Below, piece after piece: positions 32,403 through 32,430 of a stretch of 32,430 nt of DNA. The notes under the pieces are model-generated. The model worked only from the letters and a program-made list of their open reading frames with translations. It made no database searches and was not told the origin of the DNA. Origin of the DNA: JBBTIS01 sp038059855 (GTDB lineage Bacteria; Elusimicrobiota; Elusimicrobia; JACQPE01); contig CAYHKQ010000018.1 in NCBI GenBank assembly GCA_964357255.1, positions 1-32,430 on the forward strand. The letters are read 5' to 3'. The position numbers were made by a program, and so were the translations under genes. The first letter of the stretch is position 1. The number at the start of each line of letters is the position of its first letter.

Positions 32403-32430
32403 TTTAACGTCGGCGGCTTGATATTCTCCT
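32376..32430. other. Junction with unrelated sequence at window end
   Basis: From about 32376 the DNA no longer encodes the Mrr fold. The composition shifts to a higher GC content. It may be the end of an insertion sequence that entered the nuclease gene, or an assembly junction. The window stops before this can be decided. Confidence 0.4.

Noticed and set aside
1..32430. CRISPR array
   Set aside because: No regularly spaced repeats of suitable length were seen on either strand.

Overview
The window is GC-rich chromosomal DNA from what looks like an uncultured Gram-negative bacterium. Evidence for this is a SurA/PpiD-type periplasmic chaperone domain, a bactofilin next to an M23 peptidase, a CHASE2 adenylate cyclase, DUF3047 and DUF3307 proteins, and a YajQ protein. 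An Elusimicrobiota- or Omnitrophota-like lineage would fit, but this is a guess from gene content; no 16S rRNA is present. Most genes are housekeeping genes. The two ends are accessory DNA.

Left edge (1-1804): a large serine recombinase reads through a palindromic repeat and ends inside a tRNA-Asn gene on the other strand. This looks like the border of an integrated element lying to the left, at the 3' end of the tRNA. Core, left half (1871-13201): a CopD-like membrane protein, a secreted protein, a GT-C type membrane glycosyltransferase, yajQ, glycerate kinase, a CheY-like regulator with a small membrane protein, sucC-sucD (TCA cycle, substrate-level ATP), a CHASE2-adenylate cyclase joined directly to a DUF3307 membrane protein, a SurA-N protein, and the bactofilin of a bactofilin-M23 pair. 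Core, right half (13201-28401): the M23 peptidase, a Rho factor consisting of the ATPase domain only behind a leader with an intrinsic terminator, a secreted HExxH metalloprotease, a DUF457 hydrolase, a palindromic repeat element, DUF3047 with a second CheY, a CoA-binding protein with a start frameshift, a double-CDGSH iron-sulfur protein, pyruvate kinase broken by a stop codon, serS, an aminotransferase, rpsI-rplM, guaD-mutY and asd.

Right edge (28402-32430): AT-richer accessory DNA. It holds a toxin-antitoxin remnant (a PIN toxin with a nonsense codon, its 58-aa partner and a DUF5678-like ORF), a tRNA-fMet 5' half that breaks off in the anticodon loop, a repeat half-unit, and then a tight four-gene operon: TIGR04255 protein, 91-aa protein, 172-aa protein with a TQSCDL motif, and an Mrr-type nuclease that is cut off near the window end. 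This operon is the best candidate for an undescribed (probably defence-related) system.

Three core or accessory genes carry single-site lesions: pyruvate kinase, the PIN toxin and the CoA-binding protein. The sequence may therefore contain assembly errors, or the genome may be decaying locally; raw reads would decide.
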